Part shown: positions 8,913-17,079 of the stretch, piece after piece
Position numbering within the stretch: position 1 is the first letter of the stretch
Layout: each line of letters begins with the position of its first letter
Source: Saccharina japonica
Taxonomy: Eukaryota; Sar; Phaeophyceae; Laminariales; Laminariaceae
Assembly (NCBI GenBank): GCA_008828725.1
Contig: MEHQ01003238.1
Location: 585,372-649,371 of the forward strand
Length of the DNA stretch: 64,000 bases
Direction of reading: 5' to 3'
Notes under the pieces: generated by a model
Seen by the model: the letters and a program-made list of their open reading frames with translations, nothing else
What the model was told of the DNA's origin: nothing
Databases searched by the model: none
Made by a program: the position numbers and the translations under genes

Positions 8913-9045
8913 AGCTGCCGGTGCAAACCATGTGGACATCATCAACTTCCTTCTCCAGGCAGGAGCCCCCGTGGACTGTGTGGACCGATGCCTTCGAACT
9001 CCTCTCCACTGGGCGGCAATAAGTGGTCACCTCGATGCAACACAG
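8913..9045 (+). CDS. Ankyrin-repeat protein, exon encoding ankyrin units 2-3
   Basis: This 133-bp exon follows ACCGCAG and ends CAACACAG before donor GTAGGT. Its phase joins the upstream exon at an Arg codon and leaves at phase 0. It reads AAGANHVDIINFLLQAGAPV then DCVDRCLRTPLHWAAISGHL then DATQ. NFLLQAGAPVD and RTPLHWAAISGHLD are near-consensus ankyrin motifs (LLLxxGAxVN and TPLHxAAxxGHxE). The next exon supplies LLLDRGGDL, so the donor falls inside the second helix of unit 3. Downstream, the intron opens directly into a minisatellite of donor-like units in the same frame. Confidence in a real gene is high because the reading resumes in frame across three introns. Confidence 0.88.
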
Positions 9046-9353
9046 GTAGGTGATACTATTGCTACACCAGTAGGTATTACTGCCACAGCAGTAGGTATTG
9101 CTGTTGCTACACCGGTAGGTATGGCTGCCGCAGCAGTAGGTATCACTGCCGCAGCAGTAGGTATTACTGCCACAGCAGTAGGTATTACTGCCACGGCAGT
9201 AGGTATGGCTGCCGTAGCAGTAGGTATCACTGCCGCAGCAGTAGGTATTACGGCCACAGCAGTAGGTATTACTGCCACAGCAGTAGGTATTACTGCCACA
9301 ACAGTAGGTATTACTGCCGCAGCAATAAGTATTTCTGCCACAGTAGGTAGTAC
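9046..9353 (+). repeat. Donor-like minisatellite (21-bp unit, GTAGGTATTACTGCCACAGCA type)
   Basis: It starts exactly at the exon 5' splice site. About fourteen units begin GTAGGT, and one begins ATAAGT. Unit lengths are 21, 24 or 18 bp, all multiples of three, with no stop in the ankyrin frame, which reads VGITATA-type heptads. Each unit therefore contains a potential donor in the same phase. See findings. Confidence 0.9.
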
Positions 9354-9413
9354 TATTAATACTGCGTACAACAGCAGTACGTACTTCTTCTTATGCCGTT
9401 CATATTGCGGAGG

Positions 9414-9499
9414 ACCATAGTAAATAGGACCAATTTTTGTTAGTAGAAATAGGGAAATATAGTGGTTTTTGTGTATACCATAGGTCCTGTTCACTATGG
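9414..9499 (+). mobile_element. Family F MITE (CCATAGTAAATAGGACC...GGTCCTGTTCACTATGG)
   Basis: The 86-bp palindromic element has inverted ends of about 17 bp, and weak inverted similarity continues outward (TTGCGGAGG/CCTCCCGTAA). A second copy is at 12767-12851 and a left fragment is near 12120-12150. Confidence 0.75.
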
Positions 9500-10240
9500 C
9501 CTCCCGTAATAGTACTGCTGTAATGTATGTAGAGCCCATACCTGATACATGCAGGTACCTCATATTACGAAGTACTACACCTGGAATACATTTTTTTCGT
9601 CAAATCCGCGCAATCCCATAACAATTCTTAATAGCCCCCCCCAGGCAGTGTAGGTCCTCATACATATCACTACGAGTACTCATATTGGTATCCCGGCGTT
9701 GGTAGTAAAGCCTGTGTGTATACCGTGCGATGCCTTTGAACTTGGTAGGCATAGGACATAAAAAACATTTGTTTGTTCATACTATACGGCAGGTTTATCA
9801 ATCAACCCCTTCCCCGTCATATAAATATATGATATATTTATAGGTTGGGTTGGCGTCGGTTGGCAACGACGCTGTAAAACACGCCACTCGCTGCGTGAGC
9901 TAGACAACCAGGGTGCCGTTTTTTTTCCCCCCCGCTTCAGCGTATATATTATACCTATGATACAGCGGTACCCACATCTCATCAAGATCGTTTCATTTCT
10001 CCTCCCTCTCCCGAACAGTTTTTTTTTTTTGGCGGTCACCAAAGCTGGCGGTCGAGTTAGATAATTTGTGCGGGGTGGAGAACCTTTGCTCCGCATAAGG
10101 GGAATGACCGTATGACGTAGTGTGTATATGGTAAGGCACCCACGAGGCAGTTACATAGTGCTTCCATTGCTGTCTCAGGAAATGGCCACACCAGAAATTA
10201 AATGAACTCATTGAAGCTGTAATCCATATGCAAGTCCGCC
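9500..10240. other. Intron; no gene or named repeat seen
   Basis: A few homopolymers (T at 10019, C near 9637, G near 3'). Open frames are not bounded by convincing splice sites and do not resemble a family. Confidence 0.4.
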
Positions 10241-10261
10241 TCACAAGCGGTTCTTAGTAGG

Positions 10262-10395
10262 ATGCAGCTCATCCTTCATGCGACTCGCCCAACACCTCAC
10301 GGCGCTTCGCGCTTGGTGCCAGCAATGTCTGCCTGGTCGGTGAAAACCCGACATGCTCCGTCCCGGCATTGTAGGGATGCGAGGCCCCCCCCCCC
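10262..10395 (+). repeat. Family D repeat
   Basis: CATGCGACTCGCCCAACACC ... GTCTGCCTGGTCGGTGAAAA ... TCCCGGCATTGTAGGGATGC matches the other D copies in reverse. It ends at a run of about 20 C (10383-10404), as other copies end at G/C runs. Confidence 0.75.
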
Positions 10396-10478
10396 CCCCC
10401 CCCCGCCGCCTCCCCGCCCCGCCCTAATTCATGGCCTTCTCTCTTGTGCAACTCCCGTGAATGGACACTGACGGGCAG

Positions 10479-10568
10479 TTGTTACTGGACCGAGGAGGCG
10501 ATCTGCGGTGCAAGACTATGAGCGGCATGAATCCTCTCATGTGCGCCGTTCAGCAGCGGTGGTATTCG
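10479..10568 (+). CDS. Ankyrin-repeat protein, exon encoding units 3-4
   Basis: This 90-bp (30-codon) symmetric exon lies between acceptor CACTGACGGGCAG and donor GTGAGC, phase 0 at both ends. It reads LLLDRGGDLRCKTMSGMNPL then MCAVQQRWYS. LLLDRGGDL continues the helix left open by the previous exon (HLDATQ), and NPLMCAVQQRW starts the next ankyrin unit with PL in place of TPLH. It is too short to stand out on length alone; the evidence is the frame, both splice sites and the motif register. The family D repeat and a C homopolymer lie about 75 bp upstream. Confidence 0.85.
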
Positions 10569-10619
10569 GTGAGCGATTTGTGCTTTTGCTGTAGTTCGGT
10601 TGCCGTTTTCTGAACCCCT

Positions 10620-11050
10620 TTTGGGACGTCACTTGAAATAAGTACGCGACAGCAGTTAACCCCTTAAGAACTGGTCCCACGAATTTGGGGACAAACTACT
10701 TGGAATCAGTGTGGGACATTTTTTTTCAGTTCTGAATGGGTTAAGAATTTCCTGTTTTGGCTTAAATGCTCGTGGCTTAATTGTGATGTCAACGTTGACT
10801 TATTGAGCACAGGCTCTTGAATGGTGTTGTATAGGATTTAGAGTTGCGTTCGTTGCTGGGCGCTATACAAGGGCGCCCCCGCCTCTTTGTATGTTTTTTC
10901 CCATGCTAGTTCCAATGTCACACAGCCGCCACGGGGTCTTGCCGTCCGCCGACTCGAGGTGCAGCCGCGAAAGCTTACTATTAACTGTAAATTCTAAAAA
11001 TTGAATAAAACTCAAGCCTTAAGTTCTTACAAAGCATAGCTCCCAGATTC
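10620..11050 (+). repeat. Family K repeat interrupted by family C
   Basis: It matches 3640-3930 on both sides of a family C insertion at its TTAA (10656-10744). The left flank GTACGCGACAGCAG and right flank GAATTTCCTGTTTTGGC are contiguous in the other copy apart from the TTAA. Confidence 0.75.
10660..10740 (+). mobile_element. Family C MITE, piggyBac-type, TTAA flanked
   Basis: The 81-bp element starts CCCCTTAAGAACTGGTCCCA and ends TTTCAGTTCTGAATGGG. It is bounded by TTAA at 10656-10659 and 10741-10744, while the equivalent site at 3658-3661 has one TTAA and no element. CCC...GGG termini plus TTAA duplication are the known signature of piggyBac elements. No coding capacity, so mobilisation in trans is inferred. 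Confidence 0.85.
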
Positions 11051-11084
11051 TCAACATATGTCGCGTACTGTACAGCACCTGGTA

Positions 11085-11330
11085 CAGGACACCTACGCTG
11101 GCCAGCTACAAAAGCAGCAGCCCTGTCTGTTCGCGTGTTCTACCAGTCTGCCAGCACTGTTCCGTGCTGTACCTACTTGGTATTCCAACTCACACGATCA
11201 ACCACAAACAGTGCCTCGTTGCTGTTCTTTTAGCCACGAGTATGAACCAAACGCCTAATTATCTCTACAATAGAACAACAAACAGCATACGTATTATTCT
11301 TGGATCGGTTCCCGATCTCTAATAATATTT
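11085..11330 (+). repeat. Family E repeat, copy 2
   Basis: It is shared with 6990-7280 (GCTGGCCAGCTACAAAAGCA, CTGTCTGTTCGCGTGTTCTA, GAACCAAACGCCTAATTATC, TTCTTGGATCGGTTCCCGAT). Confidence 0.7.
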
Positions 11331-11402
11331 TCCTTTAATCGCGTATTTTTGTCATTTTTGTTTTTTAATGAAAACTTTTTTTTCGAAACGTTTTTTTTGT
11401 AG

Positions 11403-11540
11403 GTGGCGGAAGCGATTTTGGAGTGGTCTGCTTCTTCTCCCGGGCAGGAGTGGGAAACAACGATCCCGCCCTCTCCGGGGCAGCTTTGCTCCACGGCGGA
11501 CGCGGAAGGGAAGACGGCAGCGATGTTTGCCAAGGAGGGG
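11403..11540 (+). CDS. Ankyrin-repeat protein, exon encoding units 4-5
   Basis: This 138-bp (46-codon) symmetric exon has a strong acceptor (a long T tract then TTTTTTTTGTAG) and donor GTAAGC. It reads VAEAILEWSASSPGQEWETT then IPPSPGQLCSTADAEGKTAA then MFAKEG. VAEAILEWSAS completes the helix begun by QQRWYS, and DAEGKTAAMFAKEGG is a diverged ankyrin unit (xxGxTAxxxAxxxG). The PGQEWETTIPPSPGQ segment looks like a loop inserted between helices. Both splice phases are 0, matching the exons on either side. Confidence 0.85.
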
Positions 11541-11618
11541 GTAAGCTTTTGAGTGTGTGTCGTATGTGTTTTTTTTCTGTCTGTTCGCGTGTGTGTATGT
11601 GTTTTTTTTTTCTTTTAT

Positions 11619-11694
11619 CCTTAAGAACTGGTCCCACGAATTTGGGAACAAAATACTTGGAATTTGCGTGACATTTTTTTCAGTTCTGAATGGG
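11619..11694 (+). mobile_element. Family C MITE flanked by TTAT on both sides
   Basis: It starts CCTTAAGAACTGGTCCCACG and ends TTTCAGTTCTGAATGGG. The flanks are TTAT at 11615-11618 and TTAT at 11695-11698. The identical variant tetranucleotide on both sides supports a target duplication rather than a fixed terminal sequence. Confidence 0.75.
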
Positions 11695-11699
11695 TTATG

Positions 11700-12115
11700 G
11701 TTATAGCTTTGACCCGATACCGAGGGCTGCACTTGTCCCTTCTTATATTTATACGTAGGGCAAGGAGAGAGCCCGAGTCCACGTTGGGTTGGTTAGCAGC
11801 GTGGAGAAGAGATGGAACGGGTGAGGTCCAGGCGGGCAAACAAGGCCCGTCTCGACTTCAAGGGAGGCTCGGGTTTATTATTAAGCCGGGTTCTCCCGGT
11901 TCTCGGGGAAAGATTCTCAGATGTTGTGATAACACTTCTGGTGTATCTTCCATGGGTACACGTGCAACGACGATTCTACGAACTTTCCCCAAAACCTGTT
12001 CTCCACAAGCAGTATGTGTGTGCGTGTTTTTTAAGCCCCTTTGAGACTGCACTGCCCTTTGGGGCACAACTTACTTGGAATTTGAGTCAAATATGTGTGT
12101 TTGAGTAGCGCAGTG
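11700..12115. other. Intron; degenerate family C remnant, no gene seen
   Basis: Near 12043-12095 a degraded family C-like stretch (TGGGGCACAACTTACTTGGA) is present. The rest carries no recognisable family. Confidence 0.4.
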
Positions 12116-12315
12116 TTACGGAGGACTGTAGTAAATAGGACCAAAGATTGTTATTAATAGTACAAGTCGGTCGCAGAAGCATGCCCAGTACGACGCACCC
12201 TGTCCTCTTTCCCACCCACTTTCACCTTACCACTCACCCACACCCACGCACCCACCCACGCACCCACCCACCCCTGATGAAACGAACAAACTGCGCGACC
12301 CCTCCCCCCCCCCAG

Positions 12316-12635
12316 GGCGACGTACCGATGCAAAAGCTGCTGAAGCCCTACGTGCCAAAAAAGCCTTCCACGTCATGTTGTGGCGGCGGTTCGAAGGAAA
12401 AACAGCTCGCCGCCGCGGTGATGCCTTCAACACGTCGTCCGGGAGACGGCATGGCAGGGCCGGCTGAGGGTGGTGGTGGTGGTGATGGTAGTGGTGGTGG
12501 CGGTGGTGGCGGTGATGGTGGTGGGGGCGACGTCGGCGGCGATCAGAACGGCGGGAAGGGCAACGGGGGGCGGTGGCTTACCGGGTGGTGCGGGTTTTTG
12601 CCTTTCGCGAGGTGTTGCAGGATCTCTGGGGACGG
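12316..12635 (+). CDS. Ankyrin-repeat protein, exon with last ankyrin helix and Gly-rich linker
   Basis: The exon follows a C tract and CCCAG. It reads GDVPMQKLLKPYVPKKPSTS, finishing the fifth ankyrin unit (VPMQKLLKPYV), then a low-complexity region with CCGGGSKEKQ and long Gly/Asp runs encoded by GGT/GGC repeats. Near the end it reads GRWLTGWCGFLPFARCCRIS. Two endings are possible. A TGA at 12636-12638 would make this the terminal exon. Alternatively a consensus donor GTGAGT begins at 12636, leaving phase 2, which matches the one-base start of the exon at 14247. I favour splicing because of the perfect donor and matching phase, but both are inference. Confidence 0.75.
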
Positions 12636-12766
12636 GTGAGTGGGCTGTGGTGCGACACGGAGTGGGGGGGGGAGGGAGGGCGAAGAGGGTTTCTGTTGGT
12701 GTCTTGGCTGGCATGAATTGAAGTCTTTTGAGTTACGAACGTAGTACCTACTGGTATTACAGTGTA

Positions 12767-12851
12767 CCATAGTAAGTAGGACCAACTATTGTTAGTAAAA
12801 ATAGGGAAATATGTAGGTTTTTGTGTGTGCTGTAGGTCCTATTTACTATGG
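12767..12851 (+). mobile_element. Family F MITE, copy 2
   Basis: It starts CCATAGTAAGTAGGACC and ends GGTCCTATTTACTATGG, 85 bp, a near-perfect terminal inverted repeat of about 17 bp. The interior (TTGTTAGTAAAAATAGGGAA) matches 9414-9499. Confidence 0.8.
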
Positions 12852-13214
12852 CAACATTAGCCCACCCCGTATTAGAAATTTACTTCCAGGTAATTAGTTG
12901 CTCTCTACTGGTACATGGTATTATACGTTTTTGCAGACTAGATGCCAGCCAGTGCTGTAAGCCTTAGAAACCCTACAGTAAGTTAACCTTTCACCAGTCG
13001 CTCAACGGACTAATTGCCTCAAACACCAGGCACCTTACGTACATAAATTGGTTCAGTTTCACGCAGGGTTTACAGAGAAGTGCGTGGCGTGTTTCTCGTC
13101 GCTCGTCTTTATCGACACACGGTGGTGAGAGAGAGGGTGCCAAAAATTGAACAAATATACCAGGTATTTGTTTTCGGCAAACTCTCCCGACCAGACGATT
13201 CTGCACCTTGTGGG

Positions 13215-13530
13215 CGGGGAGGTCACATCCGGGTGCGATCAGGCCCGGGTGGGATCAGGCCCGGGTGGCATCGAGTCCGGTGAAAGGTTACCCCGGCGGC
13301 TCCCTCCTGCGGAGGGCTAATTGTGTGATCTGGGGGGGGTCACATCCGGGTGCGATCAGGCCCGGGTGGGATCAGGCCCGAGTGGGATCAGGCCCGGGTG
13401 GGATCAGGCCCGGGTGGGATCGAGTCCGGTAAAAGGTTACCCCGGTGGCTCCCTCCTGCGGAGGGCTGTTTGTGTGTTGTGCAGCTGGTGCCGGGGTGGT
13501 ATCAGGTCCGGGGTGGGATCAGGTCCCCTA
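13215..13530 (+). repeat. Nested tandem repeat with GGGTGGGATCAGGCCC units
   Basis: A larger unit (GGTCACATCCGGGTGCGATC ... GGTTACCCCGGCGGCTCCCT) occurs twice, and within each the 15-16-bp GGGTGGGATCAGGCCC repeats two to five times. The open frames here come from the repeat. Confidence 0.85.
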
Positions 13531-13539
13531 CCCTTTCCT

Positions 13540-14246
13540 AAAACGCCCTTTTCGGCGTTGGCAAACCTTCCCTTCCCGTTGTTGTGGTGGATATAGAGTT
13601 TAAGGCTATAAATATAACTCTTTTGGGTAGCGTTTGTTCGACATTTTTAAGTCGTACTTTCCCTACATTGTGTGGAAGAACCGAGCGCTGAACCCCCCAA
13701 AAACTATCTCCACACACACCCCTGCGCGAAAAAAACAAAAGCGCTTTTGACAGTTACACTCGAGTTTTTAACCCTAACATGTCGTAGCCACAGCTGGGAA
13801 ATGTACGTATAGCTCCTGTGCCCTCTGCCTCTCGGGGATTTTGATGGATTCAGTCGCGTTTAAAGCAGTCGACGACACGGCTCAAGTTTTTGCGTGGCTT
13901 GCTTCGGTTTCATGGAACATGCCACGTCGAGTTGGATAAACTCCTCAAACTGAATATATAGCACGAAGAGGAAACGAAGTCCCAAAATACTTCCTTGTAT
14001 ATAGAACTCCGTGTTATTCAATTTAACTCAAAAATATCTACTTGGTTCTTTTTCCTTTTTCGACCCATCAGATGCACAAAATCAAATAAAAAACGGAAAT
14101 ATATTATTTCCGATTTTTTTCGATTTTTTCGATTTTTCGTTTTTTTTTTATTATTATTATTTTCCCTCGACACCACCCCCACCACCACCACCGTCGTCGT
14201 CGTCGTTTTTTTTTTTCACGCTGAATAATCCAACAACAAAAAACAG
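13540..14246. other. Probable intron; no gene or named repeat seen
   Basis: A long T-rich stretch (14038-14215) with (TTA)n and (CACCAC)n runs ends in AATAATCCAACAACAAAAAACAG, a plausible acceptor for the exon at 14247. Confidence 0.45.
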
Positions 14247-14479
14247 CGCACCAGACCAAGAAGAACAGACGACCACGGCAGACGTAGAGCTGCAGCCGAG
14301 ACCCGGCCCTGCCGCGACGACGACGCTGACAACGACGACAGCAACAGACGAAAACGCCTCAGGTGGTGGTACTAAGCTAGCCAACGGTGGCGGTGGCCGC
14401 GGCGGCGGCGGGGGTGGCGGCGGCGGGGTCTACGGTCGTGGTGTTGGTGGAAGCGGTGGCGGCTATGGCGGTAGCGGTG

Positions 14480-14511
<32 letters not shown>

Positions 14512-15705
14512 GGTCGCGGTTACGGCTACGATAACGGCGGACCCGGTGCCGTCGGTAATACCGACAGAAAGACCGCCCCCCCGCCCGCCGCGGCCCCCTC
14601 CGCCGCCTCCGCCCCCTCCTCCTCCGCCTCCGCCCCCGCCTCTCAGACGGGTTACCAGGCGGGCCTCTTCGCGTACGACGGCCGGGCTGCCGCCGAACCG
14701 CTCGCCAAGCCCGCACCCGGCCCGAGCCACCCTAGCTCGGGCCTCGGCTCGGTCTCGAACTCGGGACCGAGAAGCACGATGACGATGACGGAGCAGCCGT
14801 CTTCTCGTTCCGCCCTGGGACCCTCCCTAGGCGTGGGCTCCGCGCTACGGCCCGCGCGAGGAGGAGGAGGAGGGGCACAGCAGTACCGTGCGCTGGCCGG
14901 CGCCAAGCCCGGTCCTGGTTTTGGTCTGGGCTCGGACTCCGACTCCGACTGGAGAAGCGCGACGGAACAACTTTCTTCTCGCTCCGCCCAGCGTGGCTCC
15001 GCGCTACTACCCTCCGCGCGAGAAGGAGGAGGAGGGGGAGGAGGAGGAGGAGGAGAACAGCAGTATTCCTCTGCGCTGGGGGCGGGCGTCCCCGCTGCCC
15101 GTAGCATTGGGGGCAATTCCGCCGCCCCGGGTTTCACCTACGGTAACCTCATCAGGCAGGACGAAACCGGACCGGAGAACAGGCGGGAGAACGGGCGGGA
15201 GACATGGCGGGAGAACGGGCGCGAGAACGGGCGGGAGACATGGCGGGAGAACGGGCGCGAGAACGGGCGGGAGACATGGCGGGAGAACGGGCGCGAGAAC
15301 GGGCGGGAGACATGGCGCGAGAACGGGCCGGAGAACGGGTCGGAGAACTGGCTGAAGGCCCGCTCTGCACCCCGTGCGCTGCCAACTCGCCCCCCGTCGT
15401 CGTCGGCGGCGCCGACGCTCTACGGCGTGGTGGGTTCGACGGCGGCGGTGGCGGGGGCGGCGGAGGGGGGAGGGGGTGATGCTGCGGTAGAGCAACACGA
15501 GGCCGCGCGACTGGACCCGCGCGGGAGCGAGAGGGGCGCTTGGGCACACAGGGAGAGAGGGAGTGGTGGTGGTGGGGAAAGGGGGGCAGGGAGGGAGGGA
15601 GGGAGGAGGGCGAAGAGGTATGGAGGGGCGGGTGCAGGGGGGGGGGGGGGGGGGGGGGGGGGGGTGACTATTACGGGACGGGGGACCGGCGGCTGGAGAA
15701 GCTGA
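14247..15705 (+). CDS. Low-complexity exon, probable C-terminal part of the ankyrin protein
   Basis: A continuous frame of about 486 codons follows an AAACAG acceptor; its first base completes a Gly codon if joined to 12635. In order: an acidic Thr-rich segment (APDQEEQTTTADVELQPRPG), a Gly-rich block (about residues 45-105), an Ala/Pro/Ser region, and segments with SRSALGPSLGVGSAL. Next come Gly tracts followed by QQY motifs (AQQYRAL, EQQYSSAL) and GFTYGNLIRQ. Four copies of a 12-residue unit RETWRENGRENG (15170-15350) and Gly/Arg-rich sequence follow. A run of 28 G at 15637-15664 precedes the stop. In a shifted frame the sequence after it reads on as DYYGTGDRRLEKLRGGGRGD then FAERGRGRGEREELPGSFTE for about 60 codons, so the homopolymer length may be wrong and the true 3' end may lie near 15830. 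An unstructured, possibly RNA-binding (RGG-like) tail is a guess from composition. Confidence 0.55.
15637..15664 (+). repeat. (G)28 homopolymer inside the large exon
   Basis: There are twenty-eight consecutive G. It is a likely sequencing or assembly error site and can fold as a G-quadruplex. It separates two alternative readings of the exon's 3' end. Confidence 0.9.
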
Positions 15706-16380
15706 GGGGTGGTGGTCGAGGAGACTTCGCGGAGAGAGGCCGGGGCAGGGGGGAACGGGAGGAGTTGCCGGGGAGTTTTACGGAGGTGTTCCCGGAGGGC
15801 TTCGTGGACCACGTGCCAGGTGCGCGGCGTGGACCATGCTTTTTGTTGTTCTTGGTGTTCTTGTTTATTGCTGTTTTCGCCATGTGTTGTTTTGAGGTCG
15901 TTCTTGTTCTTCTTGTTTTTGTGTTTCTCGTTACTGTTTGGTGTTACTTGTTCCTTGTGGAGGGGAGGCTCGGCTTCACGGAAGTATATTCCCGGAGACG
16001 CATGCTGCTCTGCTGTACGTAGGGGTGAGTTAGGATTACTACAAGTCGCTCGGTGGCTAAGTATTAGTTGGCTACGACGTACAGTAGGTATTGTTACGTT
16101 TTGCAGCGGTGCCAATCATCCGACTGTTTTTGGGGTTTCCTTGTTTATTGTGGAGGGCATGCGTGTGCTACGTACGGGATGCGCTCTTTCCCGTGAGACC
16201 ACTCCTCTCAGAGAGGGAGAGAGAGAGAGAGAGAGAGAGAGAACTGAGAGGTCTAAGCGTACTGCAGCAATTCATGAAGCATGGGCATCAAAATCCATCG
16301 CCATCGAAGGTGCCGGTGCCGGTGCCTATGGCAGTGCTGAAGCACGTTGCCGTTTACTTGATATATTTTTTTGTACATAC
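15706..16380 (+). other. Downstream of large exon; possible further exon at 16107
   Basis: 15840-15960 is T/G-rich non-coding-like sequence. A good acceptor TTGTTACGTTTTGCAG ends at 16106, and the following sequence is open (GANHPTVFGVSLFIVEGMRV in one frame) until a (GA)n run at 16209-16243. There is no matching phase partner that I can fix, so I do not call it coding. GTGAGT at 16024 is a possible donor. Confidence 0.35.
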
Positions 16381-16660
16381 AGAAGTAGTAGTGGTCTCTA
16401 TAGCGCCGGTTGCCCGCCATAGCGCCGGCGAAATCGCTTGGCACAGCAGTTTTCCGTTTCCATACTAAAAAACTATATATTCCCCAATCCGGAGTAGCGC
16501 CGGTTGCCGCTACGTACATACCCCTCTGTCCAGAATTATAAGCACATTTTTCGTTGAATATTAATGTACAAACGGTGCTTATATTTGTGGACAGAGTGGT
16601 ATATATAGCGCCGGTTTTTGCCTGCTGGCACATACCGACGCTATAGAGGGACCACTACTG
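16380..16660 (+). mobile_element. Family B MITE with nested family P insertion
   Basis: The outer family B blocks GTCTCTATAGCGCCGGTTGC, GAAATCGCTTGGCACAGC, AGTAGCGCCGGTTGCCGCTA and GGCACATACCGACGCTATAG are interrupted between CCGCTACGTACA and TATATAGCGCCGG by a family P element. Confidence 0.7.
16519..16603 (+). mobile_element. Family P MITE nested in family B
   Basis: The 85-bp palindrome runs TACCCCTCTGTCCAGAATTA ... GTGGACAGAGTGGTA with TATAAGCA/TGCTTATA internal arms. In the other B copies the flanking sequence is contiguous (GCCGGTTGCCGCTACAGTGC). Confidence 0.75.
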
Positions 16661-16725
16661 ACTGCTGTATATACCCGGGGGTATATACGTTGAATACCAC
16701 ACCCCCCTTCGGAGGAGGTGCGTCC

Positions 16726-16990
16726 GAAAACAGCTCAAACGCCAAAATTATCACACCGCCTGATGGATAGTGAAATGAAGCAACATAGCGCCAGCCGAGC
16801 CGACTATTAATAGTCAACTAAAGTCAGTTAGCTGCTGTTAGTTTGGCTGGCTTTCTGAAAACAGCTCAAACGCCAAAAGTATCACACCGCCTGGTGGGAT
16901 AGTGGAATGAAGCAAAATAGCGCCAGCCGACTAGGTCAACCGAAGTCAGTTAGCTGCTGTTAGTTGGCTGGCTGGCTTCGCCCAGCCATG
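16726..16990 (+). repeat. ~130-bp tandem duplication (GAAAACAGCTCAAACGCCAA)
   Basis: Two units share GAAAACAGCTCAAACGCCAA, TATCACACCGCCTG, ATAGCGCCAGCCGA and GTCAGTTAGCTGCTGTTAGT. The ends GGCTGGC also occur near 3585 and 17410, next to family D or K. Confidence 0.75.
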
Positions 16991-17079
16991 TATTACAGGG
17001 GGAAGAACATAGTAATCGGAAACATGCTAAGGAAGGGAGGTCCCGTTTTTGCCTTTTGAGGGTGGTCACTTGAGGAGCT

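Noticed and set aside
9027-9563. 178-codon frame on the - strand opposite the donor array
   Set aside because: It is the antisense reading of the 21-bp minisatellite and the ankyrin exon, with no independent evidence.
14377-14730. Gly-, Arg- and Ala-rich frames opposite the large exon
   Set aside because: They are antisense or shifted readings of GGC/GGT repeats. Only the + frame joins in phase to the ankyrin exons.
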